DNA of 19,963 nucleotides, from positions 1 through 19,963 of the forward strand of contig NAVB01002784.1 in assembly GCA_002179805.1 (NCBI GenBank), written 5' to 3'. This stretch comes from Acanthamoeba lenticulata. Lineage: Eukaryota; Discosea; Longamoebia; Acanthamoebidae. The position numbers and the translations under genes were made by a program. Shown piece after piece: positions 18,001 to 19,963 of this stretch (its first letter is position 1; every line of letters begins with the position of its first letter). The notes under the pieces were generated by a model. That model saw nothing but the letters and a program-made list of their open reading frames with translations, made no database searches and had not been told where the DNA came from.

Positions 18001-19894
18001 GCCGTAGGGGTTCCAGCCAAGCACCAACTCACGCCCCTGGGCGAGCATGGTGCGGTAGCCGGCCAGCTTAATCTCTGGTGGTGCGGTGGCCACAGCTTGC
18101 ACGCGGGTCACGAGGGCCATCGCGAATTCGACTTGCCGATCGGGCTGGTAGTCGCCGGTGAGCTTGCCACGGCCCACCGGGATGATGAGACTGATCGTTT
18201 TGTTGAGTGCTTTGGCCCACATGGAGTCGTTGTGCTCGATGCCGTCGACGACGTCAAAGTGCACCAGTTTGTTCGAAGTGAACCGATCGCCGGTCCTCTT
18301 TTCCCACACGCCGTTCCCATTCGCCAGCACAAAGATGAACTTGTAGCGAAGCGACGAGTAGCGGGGAATCACCAGTGAGCAGTGGTAGACGTGGGTAGCA
18401 TGGCAGCGCTCGAGCTCAATGCCATCCTCGAGCCGCCAGGCGCCAGCAATGGGGAGGTCGCCCATCAGAACGACCCTCAACGGGCTGCTCTCGTAGCCCG
18501 TTTCAAAGGGCACCATGACGAAGAAGTTGTGCTGCAGGAGGTCTCCGCTGGCACCGGTCTGCGATCGGTGCAGGGAGCTGCTCACGTTGGTGCTACTACT
18601 TCTGACGCTGGCGTTGATGGGGATGCTGACACTGCTGTTGGTGCGGTTGTTGCTGCTGCTGCTGCTGCTCGGCGGCTGCCCGATGTGAGTGCCGACCGAG
18701 CGGACCGGAATAAGTTCAAAGTCTCCTGCTGCCCCTTTGCCGCTTCGGTGATCAGATACAGGACGGTCCTGCTTCAAATCGTCGTCAGCCACCTCCTGCG
18801 GTCTTGCGTTTCGCGGAAGAGCAGGCAAGGGCTTGCTGGTGGTTGGTGTAGCGAAGGGCTCGCGCGGCTCAGCGGCCGCTGGTGCTGGCGGCTCCCGAAG
18901 AGGGGTACCAGCTGTCTGCGTGGAGATCGATGATCTGGCCGACTCAGGAGTCGCAGGCGCAGGCGCGGGTGCGGGCGTGGGCGCAGGTGCGGATGCGGGC
19001 GCAGGCGTAGGCTTATGGTTGAAACGAGCAAGCGCAGCAGCAAAGAGTGGCGCAAGGACACCTGCCTCTTCACGCGGGAAGAGGGAGAGCAACGACGACA
19101 TTCCCAGTTTGTTCCCTGTATGTTTGCACGTGTAAGTCAGCAAGCAAAAAGACACACTAACACACACACATTTAGAGTATCAAGGAAGGAATCTACATAC
19201 GGACACAGGCCTCAACCAGATTATGCCGCAAGGCTGTGCGCAGTTGTGTTTTTGCCCCGGGTTCAAGCTTCTCAATTTCAGCCAAGTGCTCCTTGCTCAA
19301 GGCGGTGAGTTCCTGAAGCGTCTTTGTACCCTCATAAGCTGCGCGACGCATATGCGCAAGTCACCAGAATAAAAATAGTAAGAATAATTAGCACCCCAAG
19401 TCAAGTTTGGCATCATAACGTGCAGCACTTTTCACGAGGCTGGGGCAACAAAAGCTCTGCAGGCGTTGTCACGCTTTACCTTGTCTAACTCGCTCCTCGG
19501 TGAGAGGTGGAGGGCGCGGGGGGGCAGTTGGGGATGACGGGTGCGATCGCCTTGCCATAGCCCAAGCTTCGGAGTAAAGCTTGCTGAGGGCAAGAATGTC
19601 TGCCTGAGGGAAGAGCGCCAACAGCTGTGGCGGCTTCAGCTCGTTCCCTGTGCACATGTGTGGTTTGGCGCAATCGATAAAGTGCTTTTGAGTTGAGGGT
19701 TCAAAGAGAATGGAAGGATTGGGAAGAGGAGGGAGGGGAGGGGCAAGTCAACTTACGGACAAAGGCTTGCGCAAGGAGGCGCTGAAGCGCTGTGCGTAGT
19801 GGGGCCTTGACCTCTGGGCTTAGTTGATCTATCACGGCCAGGTGCTCTTTGCACAAGGCCGAGAGCTGCGCGAGGTCGTTGGCGTTTGCGTAGG
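3011..19894 (-). CDS. RNF213/mysterin-like giant AAA+ ATPase with RZ-type zinc finger (5' end beyond window)
   Basis: Visible exons in transcript order are 19894-19757, 19647-19480, 19338-19201, 19115-17469, 17388-16340, 16242-14194, 14103-12265, 12202-12033, 11910-11864, 11767-11254, 11158-10888, 10813-10472 and 10387-3011, ending in TAG. The sum is 5,248 codons plus stop, close to the roughly 5,200 residues of animal RNF213. That family is a dynein-like six-AAA ATPase fused to a ubiquitin E3 module, linked to lipid droplets and to ubiquitylation of intracellular bacteria. In order, using window residue numbers: helical cassette repeats 1-180; Ala/Pro and Ser linkers; CBM20-like domain about 339-439; long helical region; P-loop AGMGKT near 1945; AAA3 Walker A GETGCGKT 2343-2350 and Walker B FFDE 2400-2403; AAA4 Walker A GKPGSSKT 2679-2686 with LLLEEVGLAE; the conserved VDKDRALL...PFLNRF region near 3050; acidic stretch about 3840-3873; RZ finger 4417-4449. 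No RING-type Cys/His cluster is present. The gene enters the window in an intron, so the start is not seen. Confidence 0.92.
5411..5509 (-). other. RZ-type zinc finger of the mysterin protein, with variant spacing
   Basis: The 33-residue segment runs from STC-D-H through PPCGMPM to GGTKH. The metal ligands are Cys, His, Cys (CG), Cys and Cys. CGxPM and the GG-x-x-H end are diagnostic of RZ fingers in RNF213 and ZNFX1. Spacing is unusual: one residue between the first Cys and His (three in the human protein as I recall it), and four residues between the last two Cys (two in human). In RNF213 this finger carries the ubiquitin-transfer activity toward lipopolysaccharide. Confidence 0.85.
7141..7240 (-). 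other. Acidic low-complexity stretch in the mysterin protein
   Basis: Reading on the minus strand gives Glu/Asp runs (KEEDNDGEQPKEDEERDDEE and onward). The coding DNA includes a short tandem GTCCTCTTC repeat at about 7157-7180. It is probably a disordered loop in the region following the AAA ring, and an insertion relative to what I recall of animal RNF213. Confidence 0.6.
10388..10471 (-). other. 84-nt in-frame, stop-free intron after the AAA4 MNRA motif
   Basis: Donor GTACGT after ATGAACCGCGCT; a (CT)10 tract followed by CTGAC, a plausible branch point; acceptor TTTTCCAG; phase 0. Removal joins WALDPAKMNRA to VHLERPAP, a conserved family junction. Without removal, 28 extra residues with a Ser/Leu repeat would be inserted. 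Confidence 0.85.
10409..10428. repeat. (AG)10 microsatellite in a mysterin intron
   Basis: A perfect dinucleotide run. On the transcribed sense strand it is (CT)10 and forms the polypyrimidine tract ahead of the 3' splice site. Confidence 0.85.
10472..10813 (-). other. AAA4 ATP-binding module exon of mysterin
   Basis: It starts directly at LVGKPGSSKTLAM (Walker A) because acceptor GATGTTCAG joins phase 0 to the previous exon's CIYNKIPVF. LLLEEVGLAELSPHLPLK is the Walker B block and VVGISNWALDPAKMNRA the sensor/arginine region. An apparent upstream start (MASVRDVQ, ATG at 10835-10837) lies within the intron and is not a real start. Confidence 0.88.
10814..10887 (-). other. Intron immediately before the AAA4 P-loop
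   Basis: Donor GTACGT, acceptor TGTTCAG, phase 0, 74 nt. It joins NKIPVF to LVGKPGSSKT, as in the family. Confidence 0.88.
10888..11158 (-). other. Exon linking AAA3 and AAA4 of mysterin
   Basis: It encodes ELPPGTAKNQALRENVFVLL-type sequence (here MELPPGTAKNQALRENVFVL), the conserved block leading into the AAA4 P-loop. A Gly7 run near its start is a lineage-specific low-complexity insert. Entry phase is 2 and exit phase 0. Confidence 0.82.
11159..11253 (-). other. Intron between AAA3 and the linker exon
   Basis: Donor GTACGT after TATTACTTCCGTCTCTC-type sequence, acceptor CCTGTTCAG, phase 2, 95 nt. Confidence 0.8.
11254..11767 (-). other. AAA3 C-terminal half exon of mysterin
   Basis: The 514-nt exon begins IVCDRRLREEALPSNLVVIG and continues to GACNPYRR, the sensor 1 block of AAA3. 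GLVYQY, VHPLPEVMKQYVWDFGSL and TVSLRDVLRC follow, all recognisable mysterin motifs. Entry is phase 1 from the 47-nt microexon. Confidence 0.85.
11768..11863 (-). other. Intron with a (GT)8 tract after the Walker B microexon
   Basis: Donor GTTCGG (weak), acceptor TCTCTCCAG, phase 1, 96 nt. A dinucleotide repeat (CA on the plus strand, GT on the sense strand) lies at 11780-11796, close to the acceptor. Confidence 0.75.
11780..11796. repeat. (AC)8 microsatellite in a mysterin intron
   Basis: A perfect dinucleotide run reading as (GT)8 on the sense strand, about 15 nt before the acceptor. Confidence 0.85.
11864..11910 (-). other. 47-nt microexon encoding the AAA3 Walker B
   Basis: It encodes FFDEFNTKEEPGFFK plus split codons on both sides. 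Family homology demands FFDE followed by FK-x-I-V-x-D-R; the phase-1 donor GTTCGG gives FFKSIVCDR. A GT two bases upstream (GTGTTC) would shift frame. Confidence 0.8.
11911..12032 (-). other. AT-rich intron between AAA3 Walker A and Walker B exons
   Basis: Donor GTACGC after ACCTACAT, acceptor TTCCATTAG, phase 2, 122 nt. Its middle is strongly AT-rich, like intron 1 of the channel gene. Confidence 0.8.
12033..12202 (-). other. AAA3 Walker A exon of mysterin
   Basis: The 170-nt exon starts exactly at GETGCGKTRLLEYMCACQGA (Walker A) and runs through VHGGVS to PDVPTY. The preceding exon ends PVIIM, so the P-loop is split from its beta strand by a phase-0 intron. Confidence 0.88.
12203..12264 (-). 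other. 62-nt intron before the AAA3 P-loop
   Basis: Donor GTCCGC (weak) after ATCATCATG, acceptor GCGCACAG, phase 0; the shortest intron recognised here. The joined protein PVIIM-GETGCGKT fits the family exactly. Confidence 0.82.
12265..14103 (-). other. AAA1/AAA2-region exon of mysterin
   Basis: The 1,839-nt exon includes SFASEFAGMGKTHVINGWCR at about 13430-13490, a P-loop-like segment where the family's AAA2 sits. No following Walker B with DE is evident, consistent with an AAA2 that binds but does not hydrolyse ATP. A Cys/His cluster (C-x2-C-x7-H-x-C) lies at 12466-12507. The exon ends at IPVIIM, the strand before the AAA3 P-loop. Confidence 0.8.
14104..14193 (-). other. 90-nt in-frame, stop-free intron
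   Basis: Donor GTACCT after GGCGACTCG, a pyrimidine-rich TTTTTTCCCCTTCTCTCT tract, acceptor GGGGCCAG, phase 0. The reading frame is open through it, so it could be mistaken for coding sequence, but the encoded stretch is Cys/Leu/Phe-rich and unlike its flanks. Confidence 0.65.
14194..16242 (-). other. Helical stalk/linker exon of mysterin
   Basis: The 2,049-nt exon (683 codons) begins VLDKDAHEKVESNLAACQ. The sequence is rich in Leu/Ala/Glu/Gln and looks all-helical. It includes an acidic insert NVDDYDSDDEDGT near 15820. No catalytic motif is seen. Position in the protein corresponds to the N-terminal arm and linker of RNF213. Confidence 0.75.
16243..16339 (-). other. Intron with a (CT)n tract
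   Basis: Donor GTAGGT, acceptor GCTTACAG, phase 0, 97 nt. A GA dinucleotide tract at 16289-16305 reads as CT on the sense strand. Confidence 0.82.
16289..16305. repeat. (GA)n microsatellite in a mysterin intron
   Basis: About 8.5 GA units, (CT)n on the sense strand, preceded on that strand by the same GCCCTCTCT context as the tract at 10409-10428. Confidence 0.85.
16340..17388 (-). other. N-terminal arm exon of mysterin
   Basis: The 1,049-nt exon starts at LKALSDFLIESETKWSPELK and ends HSKTFLNLVK. It encodes Leu-rich helical sequence with no recognised enzymatic motif, and is joined in phase 1 to the CBM20-bearing exon. Confidence 0.75.
17389..17468 (-). other. Intron with a (CTG)6 tract
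   Basis: Donor GTATGC after CTCACCT, acceptor TCTCTGCAG, phase 1, 80 nt. The CAG/CTG triplet run lies at 17431-17450. Confidence 0.78.
18240..18540 (-). other. CBM20-like carbohydrate-binding domain
   Basis: The encoded segment has the CBM20 layout: VVLMGDLPIAGAWRLEDGIE (the G-x-x-x-x-x-G-x-W strand), a middle strand CHATHVYHCSLVIP, then LRYKFIFVLANGNGVWEKRT (the Tyr-Lys-Phe, Asn-Gly and Trp-Glu block). CBM20 domains bind alpha-glucans. A starch-binding-like domain has been described near the N-terminus of RNF213, so this fits the family. Ligand binding is an inference. Confidence 0.7.
18649..18669 (-). repeat. Triplet repeat encoding poly-Ser
   Basis: A GCT/GTT run on the plus strand reads as Ser/Asn codons on the minus strand (PPSSSSSSNN), a likely disordered linker before the CBM20-like domain. 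Confidence 0.7.
18955..19014 (-). repeat. GC-rich hexamer-like minisatellite encoding an Ala-Pro linker
   Basis: Imperfect GCGGGC/GCAGGC/GTGGGC hexamers encode alternating Ala-Pro (APAPTPAPAPAP and similar). It separates the duplicated cassette from the rest of the protein. Confidence 0.75.
19201..19338 (-). repeat. Exon A copy 2 of the duplicated two-exon cassette
   Basis: 138 nt, phase 1 at both ends. The encoded AYEGTKTLQELTALSKEHLA and LRTALRHNLVEACV match exon A copy 1 (19757-19894) at about 22 of 45 positions without gaps. Predicted helical. Confidence 0.85.
19480..19647 (-). repeat. Exon B copy 1 of the duplicated two-exon cassette
   Basis: 168 nt, phase 1 at both ends, encoding R-NELKPPQLLALFPQADILA and a Pro-rich tail (APPRPPPLTEERVRQ). 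It resembles the first ~30 codons of the exon starting at 19115 (R-NKLGMSSLLSLFPREE). Confidence 0.82.
19757..19894 (-). repeat. Exon A copy 1 of the duplicated two-exon cassette
   Basis: 138 nt, phase 1 at both ends, encoding YANANDLAQLSALCKEHLAV and LRTALQRLLAQAFV. Acceptor is ACGTAAG and donor GTAAGT. It has the same length and phases as exon A copy 2. Confidence 0.83.
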
Positions 19895-19963
19895 CTTACG
19901 TGTGTTTGGTTTAGGTCGTGTGATGATGTTAATAAAATAGATAATAAAAGTGAAAAATAAAAA
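19895..19963 (-). other. Partial AT-rich intron at the window edge
   Basis: AT-rich sequence upstream (in transcript order) of exon A copy 1. It ends at the acceptor and runs out of the window, so further 5' exons lie outside. Confidence 0.7.

Larger units (their letters stand above)
17469..19115 (-). other. Exon carrying the second B unit, Ala/Pro linker and CBM20-like domain of mysterin
   Basis: The 1,647-nt exon begins R-NKLGMSSLLSLFP, equivalent to the B exon upstream. It then has an Ala-Pro repeat, Ser/Asn-rich linkers, a CBM20-like domain at about 18240-18540 and helical sequence ending in FLLHLAPSLTS (last codon split). Entry and exit are both phase 1. Confidence 0.82.

Noticed and set aside
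19070..19115. MSSLLSLFP as the true start of the mysterin protein
   Set aside because: Upstream exons match in phase and the preceding R-N-x-L repeats the beginning of the other B exon, so the reading frame continues upstream.
1..19963. rRNA, tRNA genes, transposons or prokaryotic operon features
   Set aside because: No tRNA-like cloverleaf, rRNA block, transposase-like protein, terminal inverted repeats or Shine-Dalgarno-led gene string was recognised by eye.

Overview
The window is eukaryotic. Coding exons are GC-rich and are interrupted by short introns (about 62-141 nt) with GT...AG ends, some of them strongly AT-rich. Intergenic gaps are under 100 nt, and the proteins belong to eukaryotic families. 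GC-rich exons, compact spacing and frequent short introns suggest a free-living unicellular eukaryote, most likely an Acanthamoeba-type amoebozoan. That assignment is an inference; the sequence does not prove it.

Layout. (1) Positions 1-1276, plus strand: the last four exons of an inositol-1,4,5-trisphosphate receptor-like calcium channel. They cover S5, the pore, S6, the cytosolic CxxC/HxxxxH linker and a coiled-coil tail. (2) Positions 1375-2928, plus strand: a complete three-exon GT10 alpha-1,3-fucosyltransferase-like gene, only 98 nt after the channel's stop codon. (3) Positions 3011-19894, minus strand, convergent with the fucosyltransferase (82 nt between stop codons): at least thirteen exons encoding 5,248 residues plus the stop. 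This is a homologue of the giant AAA+ E3 ligase RNF213/mysterin, and its 5' end lies beyond the window. I chose splice sites so that phases match and family motifs continue across junctions; every exon length is consistent with its entry and exit phases.

The mysterin homologue dominates the window. From the N-terminus it has a duplicated two-exon helical cassette, an Ala/Pro-rich linker, a CBM20-like carbohydrate-binding domain, a long helical region, an AAA2-type P-loop, a full AAA3 module, a full AAA4 module, the conserved region after AAA4, an acidic stretch, and an RZ-type zinc finger. I find no RING finger in it. In the animal protein, as I recall it, the RZ finger rather than the RING is needed to ubiquitylate bacterial lipopolysaccharide. 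An RZ-only version in a bacteria-eating protist would therefore be notable.

The three genes show no obvious common pathway; their closeness looks like ordinary genome compaction. The most useful leads are the RING-less, RZ-variant mysterin with its duplicated N-terminal exon cassette, the non-canonical pore filter of the IP3 receptor-like channel, and the introns that stay open when read through.
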